From Commensalibacter communis (GTDB taxonomy: Bacteria > Pseudomonadota > Alphaproteobacteria > Acetobacterales > Acetobacteraceae): a DNA stretch of 64,000 nucleotides. The position numbers and the translations under genes are program-made. A model generated the notes under the pieces. The model saw nothing but the letters and a program-made list of their open reading frames with translations, was not told the origin of the DNA and did no database searches. The DNA lies in assembly GCF_947179015.1 (NCBI RefSeq), contig NZ_CAMXCM010000001.1, forward strand, positions 124,001 through 188,000, given 5' to 3'. Below are positions 34,664-44,685 of this stretch, piece after piece; position 1 is the first letter of the stretch, and the number at the start of each line of letters is the position of its first letter.

Positions 34664-37600
34664 TTATGTAAGAGAGCCAATATATTTTATAAAAATAGTT
34701 CTGACCTGTTTACCAATCATTTCTGCTTTTTCTTGAATTTTCGTAATGGCTTGAATATCTTGAGTCGCTGTTCCCAAAAGGTCTCTGGACATTACTTCGA
34801 TAATTGCAGGTGTCAGATCTGTGGTAATCTCTTTTGGTGGTAATTTGCCAAAGAAAATTCTTAGTAGACTTTGTAGATTTCTCCAGAAACAATCAGCCTG
34901 AATTAATATTTTCGCATCTTTAGCGTCTAAAACATTATGCTTGGCTAAATTTCGTAAAGCAATACGGGTGCATGGATGAAAAATACTTGGATTTTTGGCA
35001 ATTAATTGCAGCGTTTGAGCAATGAATTCAACTTCCATTAATCCTCCAGTAAGGTGTTTAACATCCCAAGGACTGCTGGGCGGGGCATCTCTTAACAAAC
35101 GTGCTCTCATATCAGCGGTATCTCTTAGCACTTTTTTATTGCTGAGGTTATGAGGTGCATTTAATAATGCGTGTTGAATAGTCTTGGTTATCTTTTTTTG
35201 TAATTTTAATGGACCACCAATAACTCTGGCTCTTGTCAATGCCATTCTTTCCCATGTCCAGGCTTCTTCTTTGTGGTATCGCTTAAAAGAAGTCAGAGAA
35301 ACCGCAACGGGACCCTTGCTGCCAGAGGGGCGTAAACGCATATCAACTTCATATAATGAGCCCGCTGAACCAGCATTGGTGATGGCAGAGATAAAATTCT
35401 GTGTGAGTCGTATGTAATAGTTATTGGTCGAGAGCGAGCGCTGCGTTGAATTGTTTTGGTGCGTAGTGTTACATACACTTTCGTAAATTTCTGGTGGATG
35501 ATCAAAAATCAACATTAAATCGAGATCAGAACCAGCAGTCATTTCCCAAGAGCCAGCTTTTCCCAAAACAACAATACAAATCCCCCCATTGGGGATTATT
35601 CCATATTTCTTTTTGTGCTCTTTGGTAACTTGCTCAAGCAACGATTTCATGATGCTATTGGCCATGGAGGTGCGTAAAATCTGGGCTTTATTAAGGCTAA
35701 GTTGATTATCTAGATGTGCTACGGATAATCGAAATTCTTCACTATGTACTAAACTATGTAACGCAGGAATAACATCCATATAATATTCGGCATTTTTAAG
35801 GTAATTTCGAATCGTTTTTTGTAAATCAAATCGGTTTTTCACCATATTTGTTTCTAAGAGTGCATCAATAGCGGCTGGATTGCTGGCGATATGTTCAGCA
35901 ATAAAGTGGGATGTTCCAATAACGGCTGACAATCGTTTGATTAATGCGGGATTGCGTTCGAATAGGGATAAAAGTTGAATACCCGCACGGTGGCGTGCCA
36001 GAATAGTGTCAAATCGTTGTAAAACCAATAACGGATTGCGTTGGTTGGCAAATGCATCTAGTAACTTAGGGAGTAGATTGGTTAGAATAGTTCTCGCCTT
36101 GGCCGTTCTTAATGCTCTGGGACCACTATCATTCCATGATTGTAAAATGGTGGCAGCTTCGACAGGAAATCCTTTTTGGTTTAAATATTCCTTCAGCTCT
36201 TCGGTTGGCATATCTAGAATATATTGCTCATCATTTTCAGGGGTGGCAAATAATCCTTCAAAGGTTTGTCTGACAAATTGCATCAACGGAAATAGATCAT
36301 GAGCAAATTTCTGAGGTGTTTCATATCCCATGAAAATAGAAAATTGTTCAAGTTCCTCAAGACTATTGGGTAAAGAATGGGTTTGATAATCATTTTGCAT
36401 TTGCAAACGATGTTCAGTCTTACGCAATAAAGAATATGCTTCGATGAGTTTTTGTGTTTGAGATGCGGTCAGTAAGTCTTTGTCGGTCAGTTTTGTTAAG
36501 CCACCAACGGTTGTGGAATCTTGTAATTCTGGAAAACGCCCGCCCCAAACCAATTGCATGGTTTGAGGACAAAATTCGATCTCTCTGATCCCGCCGTGCC
36601 CTAATTTAATGTTTTGACCAACCAGCCAATTTAGGGCGTCTTGATCTGATATATTGGGGGGAAGTTTTGATAAATTTTGTTTGCCAGTTTTTTTATGTTG
36701 ATCTATTCTTTTTTTCATTGCGTGAATATCGTCAATCACGGTGAAGTCGAGATGTCTGCGCCAAATGAACGGGCGAATGGCTTCTAAGAAAGTATAACCA
36801 GCTGGAATGTCCCCTGCAATCGGTCTGGCTTTGCTCATTGCAGTGCGTTCCCATGTTTGACCTAAACTTTCGTAATAAGTAATTGCTGCTGGTAAAGAAA
36901 CAGCCAAAGGAGAAGAAGAGGGGTCTGGACGTAACCGCAAATCAGTTCGGAATACATAGCCATTTTCGTCGCGCTCTTCCATTAAAGAAACGAGTTGACG
37001 TGTCAGTCTCACAAAAACCGTATTTAAGTCATCATTATCTGGATAAGTGTCAGGATCGTATAAAATAATCAGATCAATATCAGAGGAATAATTTAATTCT
37101 TTTGCCCCAAGCTTTCCCATTCCAAGGACAATAAATCCACAATTTTTTTCAGGGGTGTTTGGATTGTGTAAATTTAATTTTTTATTTTGGTGTGCATGGA
37201 GTAAAAGATGATTAATAGCAAGATTTAATGTTGTTTCTGCAAGTGTGCTGAGCGTTAAAGTGATTTGTTGTAATGACCACACATTTCCAATATCTGCCAG
37301 AGCGCAACTTAATGCAATTTTTTGTTTAGTGACGCGTATTATTTTGGCGACTGCTTGACGAGATTCTTGTGCTGAAAATTGATGTAGCGTATCAAAGGTT
37401 ATTTTACAGGCAAGATCAGGATCATTTTGTAATAGGAATTCAAAAAAATGGATATTTTGTAAAATTAAATGTGATAAATAAGGGCTGTTACCACCAATAG
37501 AATGAATAAGACTAACGATTATTTCTTGATCTAAAAAAGAGGGATCTTTTTCATACTGTATCCATAATTTCACAAGGTCTTCGTGAAATAAATCAGCGGA

Positions 37601-37669
37601 TTGTTGATTTGCTGGTTTAGGCCAGTTTTGATGAAACCACGGAATTGAGGTAGAATGGGGTGCAGGCAT
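34664..37669 (-). CDS. glnE: Bifunctional glutamine synthetase adenylyltransferase/deadenylylase
   Basis: A 1001-residue two-headed nucleotidyltransferase that adds and removes AMP on glutamine synthetase in response to PII and glutamine. The N-terminal deadenylylase head has GMGKLGAKELNYSSDIDLI (~182-200), and the C-terminal adenylylase head has LGKAGSWEMTAGSDLDLM (~700-715). Both keep the D-x-D metal motif. Each is followed by the family block RLRPDPSSSP or RLRPSGSKGPVAVS. Length is normal for alphaproteobacteria. The short 50-base upstream region to the divergent AsmA-like gene holds both promoters. Neither glnA nor glnB is in the window. Confidence 0.95.
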   Translation of the reverse strand: MPAPHSTSIPWFHQNWPKPANQQSADLFHEDLVKLWIQYEKDPSFLDQEIIVSLIHSIGGNSPYLSHLILQNIHFFEFLLQNDPDLACKITFDTLHQFSAQESRQAVAKIIRVTKQKIALSCALADIGNVWSLQQITLTLSTLAETTLNLAINHLLLHAHQNKKLNLHNPNTPEKNCGFIVLGMGKLGAKELNYSSDIDLIILYDPDTYPDNDDLNTVFVRLTRQLVSLMEERDENGYVFRTDLRLRPDPSSSPLAVSLPAAITYYESLGQTWERTAMSKARPIAGDIPAGYTFLEAIRPFIWRRHLDFTVIDDIHAMKKRIDQHKKTGKQNLSKLPPNISDQDALNWLVGQNIKLGHGGIREIEFCPQTMQLVWGGRFPELQDSTTVGGLTKLTDKDLLTASQTQKLIEAYSLLRKTEHRLQMQNDYQTHSLPNSLEELEQFSIFMGYETPQKFAHDLFPLMQFVRQTFEGLFATPENDEQYILDMPTEELKEYLNQKGFPVEAATILQSWNDSGPRALRTAKARTILTNLLPKLLDAFANQRNPLLVLQRFDTILARHRAGIQLLSLFERNPALIKRLSAVIGTSHFIAEHIASNPAAIDALLETNMVKNRFDLQKTIRNYLKNAEYYMDVIPALHSLVHSEEFRLSVAHLDNQLSLNKAQILRTSMANSIMKSLLEQVTKEHKKKYGIIPNGGICIVVLGKAGSWEMTAGSDLDLMLIFDHPPEIYESVCNTTHQNNSTQRSLSTNNYYIRLTQNFISAITNAGSAGSLYEVDMRLRPSGSKGPVAVSLTSFKRYHKEEAWTWERMALTRARVIGGPLKLQKKITKTIQHALLNAPHNLSNKKVLRDTADMRARLLRDAPPSSPWDVKHLTGGLMEVEFIAQTLQLIAKNPSIFHPCTRIALRNLAKHNVLDAKDAKILIQADCFWRNLQSLLRIFFGKLPPKEITTDLTPAIIEVMSRDLLGTATQDIQAITKIQEKAEMIGKQVRTIFIKYIGSLT

Positions 37670-37719
37670 ATCAATGATCCTTGTAATTCCTAATCCATTG
37701 ATGAGTAGTTATATAAAGT

Positions 37720-40700
37720 ATGCAATCGAATACAGACCAAGAACCACAGACGATAACGACACAAAAATATCTTATACGATGGTTAAAAAACTTTCTATTC
37801 CTTATTCTTGGAGTAGTAATTTTTTTAAGCGCTATTGTGGTGACTGGTGGTATTTATCTTACTTTAGAGCCGGTGAATATTACGCCTTTTGTAAAATCTT
37901 GGTTACCTATACCTATTATCAAAGGGACGAACAAACACCACCCAGCAGGAACGTTGAATTTTCAGAAGCTTGTTGTTGCGTGGCCTGTATGGAAACTAGG
38001 TTTCTCAGCGCCTTTGCAAATAGAAATTCAAAAAGCTGAGATTTTGGATTATCAAGAACATGTGCAGGGAAGTATCCAATATGCAAAGCTCGGCTTGGCA
38101 GTTGCCCCTTTATTTCATCGTGAGATACAGCCTTTGTCCTTGAATGTGGTTGGGGCAGAGTTACGGTTTAAAAGAACAACGGATCAAAGTATTCAACTAG
38201 ATCTAGTCGATCAAAAAAAGAGCTCTTCTAAGTCTAAGTTTCATTTTAATCTAAAATACCTGCATGACATTACTATTCGTAATAGCCATGTTAAATTAAT
38301 GGATGAAGTGAATAATAAAGTCATTCAATTAAAACAAATTGATATGAATATTTCACCATTTTATATTCAAAATACGTTGGGCGTTGTTGGGCATGTAATG
38401 GCGCAGCTTGATGTTGATGGTCATGTGATTAATCTGAGTGCACAAAGTGGTGCCGATGAGAATATCGAAATAGCACGTCAGATGCTTAATAACACAGGTT
38501 TACTAAAATGGCATGTGCAGATGGATGGGTTCAATCCTGCTGATTTTGCACAAATCAATCCAGCGTTAAAAGAATTAGCACAAGTTAATCTTCCCATTTC
38601 ACTTATGGCAGATATTGGCTTAAAATCAGAACAAAATCAATCTGTTATAGAACCTTATGAAATGTCTTTAACTATTAAAACCGGTAAAGGCAAAGTTGGG
38701 GTTAAGGGGCAAGATTTATATCCATCATCGCTTGATGCGCATATTCGTGCTAATTTTTCAACAGATTTGTATAAACCAGCTCATGTGACAATTGACAAGA
38801 TGGCTTTGCAATTACGCTCTCCCAAGGCATTGGATCAGGATCAAAGTGGGCCATTATTCCAATTTACTGGATCTTTGTTTTTATCAAGCTTAATTAAGAC
38901 TAAAGAAGTTAGAGTAAATTTCTCGGCGAATAGTTCAACGTTAGATTTTGCAACGATCAAAGATTACTGGCCTGCAATGGTTGCCAAAGGTGCACATGCG
39001 TGGGTAACAGAGAATATCACATCTGGGCAAGTGCACGGATTTAATATTGAAGCTGGATTATCCAGCCAAAAAGGCTGGGAACATTTGGATTTAGTGCATC
39101 TGGGCGGTGGTATTAAAGAAGCCGATCATGCGGAAATCCATTGGCTGCGTCCAGCCCCACCGTTAAAAGATATGAAAGCGAGCCTACGCTTTGTGGATCC
39201 TAGTCGTATCTATATCAAGCTTTGGGATGGGTATCAGGTTGTATATCCTAATAATACACCAACAGATCAATATCACAAATTATCAGTGCCCAAAGGAGAT
39301 ATGTGGATTACTGGGCTTGATAATCATCAAGAAACAGGGATAATTTCAACTGATATCCAAGGAAAATTACAAGATATTATTGCGCTTTTATACGAACCTA
39401 GATTACGCTTATTATCCCGACATCCTTTGCCTTTTAAGCATCCCAGTGGAGATGTCAAAACGACGTTAAAAGTCAAACTTCCTTTGAAAAAGAAAGTCAA
39501 AATAGAGCAAATTTCTATTCAAGGTCATAATGAAATTCGCAATGCGTATTTAGATAATGTCGCTTTGGACAGAGATTTTAAAAATGGGTCATTGACGATC
39601 AACGTAGATACCGACCATTTGGAGTTAACAGGCAAGGGGATATTCTCTGTTTTTCCTGTAACCTTAAACTATATGCAAAAATTCTCGCATAAGAGTGAGC
39701 AAAGTATTACAGAGATCGCTCAGGCAAAATTGGATATTACCCCTGATCGTTTTAAAAAAATGAAGGTCGATACATCGGGCGATTTTATAGGAGAGATCCC
39801 TTTATATGTTGGGTATCAGAAATTGCATAATGGTCAAGCAACTGTAAAATTACGATTTGATTTGCTTAATGCAGGTGTTCAATTGCCGATATGGACAAAA
39901 AATATTGGGCAACCAGCCATACTTGCTGGCGAAATAGCACTAGATCAAGGAAAATTAATTGGTATTAATAATTTATATGCGCAAGGAAAAGATCTTTCAT
40001 TAGATGCTAATATTGATGTTATTAATCATACCCCTCAACAGTTAAATATTACGTCTTTCCAAATTGGTCGTTCAATTGGCCAAGCCAGCTTAAATATTCC
40101 CATGACCAAAGAAGCGATGAACAATCCACAAAAGGGCGATATACGTCTTTCTGTAAAAGCGGATGCTTTGGATATCGCACCTTTTGTTCACAAATATGTG
40201 GGGCAAGATAAGAAAAAAAGTAAAACCACGAAAGCGAAAGATCAATATCAACTTCCGATTGCTGCAACAGGTCGATACTCAGGGCCAAGAGGACGCAAGT
40301 GGGTTGTGAATATACAAGCGCAAAAGATTTTTTATCGCAAAGATCAATTCCTAAGCAACGTGACAACGTATATGGAGTATAATGGGGTGCGCTTGATGCG
40401 TTTATCTTATGGGATGCGCAAACCTTTTGTATTGACAGCCTCATTATTCCCCAAAGATCAATATCGATATTTTCATTTAGAGGCTCAAGATTTTGGTCAG
40501 ATTTTAGAAACGGTGGGCGTTTCAACACAATTAAAAGGAGGAACGGTTGTTTTTAAAGGGCAATTTGATGATGCTAAACCTTCTGCACCTTTTACTGGTC
40601 GGGTTAAGATCAAAAATGTGACGTTAGAAAATGCCCCGCTTGCTATGCGCCGATTAAGCGATGCGTCAATTTACGGTTTGTTTAAGAAACGAAAAAACAA

Positions 40701-41043
40701 GGAAATTATTTTGGATACTATTCAAACTAATTTATCATTAGGTGATGGAATTTTAAATGTTACCGATGGGTTAGTGCATAACGCAGAGCTAGGGGCCACG
40801 TTGCAAGGTGATATCGATCTTAATCAAGCCAATTTAAATTTAAGAGGGACGATCGTGCCTGTATACGCAATTAATAAACTATTTGGTTTTTTACCTGGCG
40901 TTGGTAAATTGTTTAGTCCAGAAAAAGGGGGCGGGTTTGTTGCCGTTCCTTTTGATATCGAGGGTGGCTTTAAAAAACCAATTTTTGATTTATATCCTGC
41001 TCGAATTTTAACCCCAGGGGTTTTAAGAGAGCTGTTTTATTAG
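37720..41043 (+). CDS. Large AsmA/YhdP-like envelope protein (DUF3971-type)
   Basis: A 1107-residue protein with one N-terminal membrane anchor (LFLILGVVIFLSAIVVTGGIYL, ~26-47) and a long periplasmic beta-rich body. It carries repeated blocks of the AsmA-like superfamily: the DUF3971 part with WPAMVAKGAHAWVTENITSG (~419-438), and the C-terminal LRGTIVPVYAINKLFGFLPGVG with FDIEGGFKKPIFDL. YhdP/TamB/AsmA proteins form bridges that carry phospholipids between the membranes. Alphaproteobacterial homologues have this size and start. It is divergent from glnE. Confidence 0.88.
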   Translation: MQSNTDQEPQTITTQKYLIRWLKNFLFLILGVVIFLSAIVVTGGIYLTLEPVNITPFVKSWLPIPIIKGTNKHHPAGTLNFQKLVVAWPVWKLGFSAPLQIEIQKAEILDYQEHVQGSIQYAKLGLAVAPLFHREIQPLSLNVVGAELRFKRTTDQSIQLDLVDQKKSSSKSKFHFNLKYLHDITIRNSHVKLMDEVNNKVIQLKQIDMNISPFYIQNTLGVVGHVMAQLDVDGHVINLSAQSGADENIEIARQMLNNTGLLKWHVQMDGFNPADFAQINPALKELAQVNLPISLMADIGLKSEQNQSVIEPYEMSLTIKTGKGKVGVKGQDLYPSSLDAHIRANFSTDLYKPAHVTIDKMALQLRSPKALDQDQSGPLFQFTGSLFLSSLIKTKEVRVNFSANSSTLDFATIKDYWPAMVAKGAHAWVTENITSGQVHGFNIEAGLSSQKGWEHLDLVHLGGGIKEADHAEIHWLRPAPPLKDMKASLRFVDPSRIYIKLWDGYQVVYPNNTPTDQYHKLSVPKGDMWITGLDNHQETGIISTDIQGKLQDIIALLYEPRLRLLSRHPLPFKHPSGDVKTTLKVKLPLKKKVKIEQISIQGHNEIRNAYLDNVALDRDFKNGSLTINVDTDHLELTGKGIFSVFPVTLNYMQKFSHKSEQSITEIAQAKLDITPDRFKKMKVDTSGDFIGEIPLYVGYQKLHNGQATVKLRFDLLNAGVQLPIWTKNIGQPAILAGEIALDQGKLIGINNLYAQGKDLSLDANIDVINHTPQQLNITSFQIGRSIGQASLNIPMTKEAMNNPQKGDIRLSVKADALDIAPFVHKYVGQDKKKSKTTKAKDQYQLPIAATGRYSGPRGRKWVVNIQAQKIFYRKDQFLSNVTTYMEYNGVRLMRLSYGMRKPFVLTASLFPKDQYRYFHLEAQDFGQILETVGVSTQLKGGTVVFKGQFDDAKPSAPFTGRVKIKNVTLENAPLAMRRLSDASIYGLFKKRKNKEIILDTIQTNLSLGDGILNVTDGLVHNAELGATLQGDIDLNQANLNLRGTIVPVYAINKLFGFLPGVGKLFSPEKGGGFVAVPFDIEGGFKKPIFDLYPARILTPGVLRELFY

Positions 41044-41535
41044 TTAAATTTTATTAACGAAACCGTAGCATTTTATTTATAGATAAGTGTTTAATAAAAT
41101 ACGACCTGGGAATAACGATTGTATTTCAGTTGCAAAAGTGAAGGAAATAATAATACAAAAGTTGAATGAAGAGCTTTCACGTTTTATACAGTTATATCGA
41201 GTTTTAGAGTGAATCTAATTGCCTTAATACTGCCTTAATCTCGACTTATTGACCTTAATTATGATTTTTTGATTTAAAAGAAATTTGTAATATTATGGGT
41301 TATTTCTTTTGTGTAACAAGAATTCATTTAATCTAGTATCATATTTAAATGGTTTATAATCATTCTTATTATGGCATGATTATTCATTTATATAAAATCA
41401 TACTGATTATATAAATTAAGCGTTATATGAGAGCTTTATAATTTGTAGTCATGTTAAATGATTAAGCACATCGTTATTTAAGCTGCTGTGAAAATTATTT
41501 ATTATTAAAACTAAAGAAATGGAGCATTTAGTTAC
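41044..41535 (+). promoter_or_regulatory. Long leader and control region of the RND efflux operon, with CTTAAT direct repeats
   Basis: 492 bases with no gene. At 41223-41259 there are half-sites CTTAAT (41223-41228), CTTAAT (41234-41239), CTTATT (41245-41250) and CTTAAT (41254-41259). The first three are exactly 11 bases apart on one strand. CTTAAT-N5-CTTAAT is the layout of direct repeats bound by OmpR/PhoB-type response regulators; PmrA boxes have this very sequence. Which regulator binds here is unknown. The rest is very AT-rich, with no clear terminator after the AsmA-like gene. Confidence 0.55.
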
Positions 41536-44500
41536 GTGAATGCGATAGTTATTACGGCGTTAAAACGCCCGTATACCTTTGTTGTCTTAGCAATTTTAAT
41601 CGTTGTATTTGGGGTTTTATCAATTTTTAAAACACCAACAGATATTTTTCCTGATATTAAAATACCTGTTGTCGCTGTGGTTTGGAATTATAATGGATTA
41701 ATGCCCGAGGATATGTCAGGGCGAGTGGCTTACTATTACGAAAGAGCCCTCACGTCAACCGTCGATAATATTGAGCATATTGAAAGCAATTCTTTTTATG
41801 GTCGTGGGATTGTAAAAATATTTTTCCAGCCGGGAACAAATATTGCCGAGGCACAAACTCAGATCACATCTGTTTCTCAAACTGTTTTAAAACAAATGCC
41901 AAAGGGGATTACGCCTCCTTTGATTTTAAAATATAATGCGTCTTCTGTCCCTGTATTGATGTTAAAAATCTCTTCCAGCACCATAACAGGATCTCAGCTT
42001 TATGATATGGCCTCTAACCTTATCCGCCCATCATTGGTTTCAGTAGCAGGGGCAGCATTGCCTTCACCCTATGGGGGAACGGCTAATAATGTGCAAGTTT
42101 CTTTAAATCAAAAACGCTTACTAGCTTATGGATTGACGGCTACGGACATTGGAAACGCGCTCAATCAGCAAAATATTGTTTTACCTGCTGGGGATCAAAA
42201 GATTGGTGCTGTTGACTTTATGGTACAAACAAATGCAACACCACGGGCGATAGAAGAATTTAACAATATTCCTATTAAGCAAGTTGGAAATGCGACTGTT
42301 TATTTAAAAGACGTTGCTTGGGTGCATAGAGGCGGTTCACCACAAACAAATTTAGTGCTGGTAAAAGGGCACAAAGCCATTTTGATGGTGGTAATGAAAT
42401 CAGGTGATGTATCAACATTGAATGTTGTATCTGGGATAAAAAAATTATTACCTCAAGTGCAAAAAACACTGCCACCAGGGGTTAATATTGACATTATCTC
42501 AGACGCTTCGACTTTTGTAAAAGAGTCCGTGGAAGACGTTGTCCATGAAATGGTTATTGCTGCTTTATTGACCAGCATAGTGGTCATTTTATTTCTGGGT
42601 TCATGGCGATCCACGTTAATTATTGCCACGTCAATTCCTTTGGCTATTTTAACGGCGTTGATTGGATTGGATTTAGCAGGGCAAACCATTAATGTTATGA
42701 CCCTTGGGGGGCTGGCGTTAGCAGTGGGTATCTTGGTTGATGATGCTACGGTGATGATTGAAAATATTGATACGCATTTAGAGATGGGAAAAAATCTCTA
42801 TGACGCAATTGTGGATGCGGCCAATCAAATTGTTATTCCAACCTTTGTCTCTACACTTTGCATTTGTATTGTGTGGTTTCCGTTATTTGAGTTGACTGGC
42901 GTAGGTGGATGGTTATTTATGCCAATGGCAGAAGCTATTATTTTTGCGATGATCGCTTCTTTTATTTTATCCAGAACCTTGGTTCCCACGATGGCTTATT
43001 ATCTTTTGCCAGGTCAGATCAGAGAGCATGAAAATCCTAATCGAAAGATTTCAAAACTTCAAAAGTTTTTAAATCGTTTTGACGCAGGTTTTGAGCGTTT
43101 TAGAACAAATTATAAGGCATTATTAGAGCATTTATTATCTATCCGAAAAAGATTCATCGCTGGTTTTATGGTTTTTTCAGTTGCTTCGATGGGATTATTA
43201 TATTTTTGTGGGCAGGATTTTTTCCCTGAAATTAAATCAGGGGAACTGGATTTGCATATGCGCGCGCCTTTAGGGACGCGGATTGAAGAAACAGGTAAAA
43301 TCTCGTATTTAGTTAATGAAGAAATAGAGAAATTGTTACCTGGCCAGGTCAAAGGCATTGTCAATAATTGTGGACTACCATTCAGTAGTCTTAATCAGGC
43401 TTTTATTCCCACGCCTACTATTGGGTCGCAAGATTGTGATTTAACAATTTCTTTGAATAACTCTGAATCTCCGATTACAGAATATCGTAAAATATTACGT
43501 CAAGGATTAAGGGATAAATTTCCTGGGACGGATTTTGCATTTATGCCAGGGGATATGACGGCCAAGATTCTGAATTTTGGCTTGCCCGCACCAATTAATG
43601 TTCAAATTGTCGGACGTAATCTATCTGCAAATTATGAATATGCTAAATTTGTGGCTTCTAAATTAAAAAATATTCCTGGGATTGCTGATGTTCGGGTGCA
43701 ACAAACAGTGACTACTCCAACGTTAATGATAAATACACGCAGAACATTTGCCCTCAGCACAGGATTAACAGAGGCTGATATTGCTAATAATGCGTTGGCA
43801 ACATTGTCAGGCAGTGGTCAGACGGCTCCGACTTATTGGCTTGATCCTAAAACTGGTGTTTCCCATTTGGTCAATATCCAAACACCGCAAGCAGAACTAC
43901 AAACGATGAATGATTTGGAAACCATTCCTGTCAATGGGCCAGAGGGCGCCAGTGGGAAAACCAAAACACAAATGTTGGGGTCTTTAAGTCACATTTCACA
44001 AACTGGAACGGGTGGAGAGGTTTCTCATTATAATATTATGCCTGTTTTCGAGATTTATGCCAGCAATGATGGTCGAGATTTGGGTGCCGTATCAGCGGAT
44101 GTAAATAAAGTTGTTCACGATCTTAATTCTCAATTGCCCAGAGGATCCACGATTGCGATCCGAGGGCAATCAACAACCATGTACAATGCATATTCTCAAT
44201 TGATCGGTGGCTTAGCCATGTCAATTTTATTGGTTTATCTGATTATTGTTGTTAATTTCCAGTCTTGGTTGGATCCATTTGTGATTATCACGGCATTGCC
44301 TGGTGCATTAGCTGGAATTGCTTGGAGTTTATTTATAACCCATAGTTCTATATCTGTACCTGCATTAACGGGGGCGATTATGTGTATGGGTACAGCTACG
44401 GCAAATTCTATTTTAGTCGTTTCATTTGCAAGGGAACGTTTAGCTGTGCATGGAAATGCTGTTTTAGCAGCAGTGGAAGCAGGGTATGGACGTATTCGAC

Positions 44501-44685
44501 CTGTTTTAATGACGGCTTCGGCAATGATTATTGGGATGTTACCAATGTCACTCAGCAATACTCAAAACGCCCCTCTGGGTAGAGCAGTGATGGGTGGATT
44601 AAGCGTTGCAACCTCAGCAACTTTACTCTTTGTTCCTTGTGTTTTTGCACTTGTTTATTATCGCCAGAAAAAGGAAGCTGTTTAA
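41536..44685 (+). CDS. RND efflux transporter permease (AcrB/MexB-like)
   Basis: A 1049-residue proton-driven inner-membrane pump. It has TM1 (residues ~13-33), two large periplasmic loops and 12 membrane helices in all. TM4 contains GGLALAVGILVDDATVMIEN, whose paired Asp (~402-403) relay protons. PTDIFPDIKIPVVAVVW and the C-terminal GLPMS-like block MIIGMLPMSLS are family signatures. The start is GTG at 41536, with GGAG 11 bases upstream; the nearby ATG is out of frame. The permease comes first in the operon, before adaptor and channel, an order unlike acrAB. The substrate is unknown; the PDI-P-V pattern belongs to the multidrug (HAE) class. Confidence 0.94.
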   Translation: MNAIVITALKRPYTFVVLAILIVVFGVLSIFKTPTDIFPDIKIPVVAVVWNYNGLMPEDMSGRVAYYYERALTSTVDNIEHIESNSFYGRGIVKIFFQPGTNIAEAQTQITSVSQTVLKQMPKGITPPLILKYNASSVPVLMLKISSSTITGSQLYDMASNLIRPSLVSVAGAALPSPYGGTANNVQVSLNQKRLLAYGLTATDIGNALNQQNIVLPAGDQKIGAVDFMVQTNATPRAIEEFNNIPIKQVGNATVYLKDVAWVHRGGSPQTNLVLVKGHKAILMVVMKSGDVSTLNVVSGIKKLLPQVQKTLPPGVNIDIISDASTFVKESVEDVVHEMVIAALLTSIVVILFLGSWRSTLIIATSIPLAILTALIGLDLAGQTINVMTLGGLALAVGILVDDATVMIENIDTHLEMGKNLYDAIVDAANQIVIPTFVSTLCICIVWFPLFELTGVGGWLFMPMAEAIIFAMIASFILSRTLVPTMAYYLLPGQIREHENPNRKISKLQKFLNRFDAGFERFRTNYKALLEHLLSIRKRFIAGFMVFSVASMGLLYFCGQDFFPEIKSGELDLHMRAPLGTRIEETGKISYLVNEEIEKLLPGQVKGIVNNCGLPFSSLNQAFIPTPTIGSQDCDLTISLNNSESPITEYRKILRQGLRDKFPGTDFAFMPGDMTAKILNFGLPAPINVQIVGRNLSANYEYAKFVASKLKNIPGIADVRVQQTVTTPTLMINTRRTFALSTGLTEADIANNALATLSGSGQTAPTYWLDPKTGVSHLVNIQTPQAELQTMNDLETIPVNGPEGASGKTKTQMLGSLSHISQTGTGGEVSHYNIMPVFEIYASNDGRDLGAVSADVNKVVHDLNSQLPRGSTIAIRGQSTTMYNAYSQLIGGLAMSILLVYLIIVVNFQSWLDPFVIITALPGALAGIAWSLFITHSSISVPALTGAIMCMGTATANSILVVSFARERLAVHGNAVLAAVEAGYGRIRPVLMTASAMIIGMLPMSLSNTQNAPLGRAVMGGLSVATSATLLFVPCVFALVYYRQKKEAV

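Noticed and set aside
37674-38039. A 121-codon plus-strand frame overlapping the start of the AsmA-like gene
   Set aside because: The other frame there encodes the expected membrane anchor and conserved body; this product is aromatic-rich and without family features.
40049-40528. A 159-codon open frame antisense to the AsmA-like gene
   Set aside because: Fully covered by a well-supported gene, with no domain, signal or ribosome site.
44637-44684. An upstream extension of the efflux adaptor
   Set aside because: It overlaps the permease 3' end. The TAATG junction at 44683-44687 gives a standard N-terminus and coupling.
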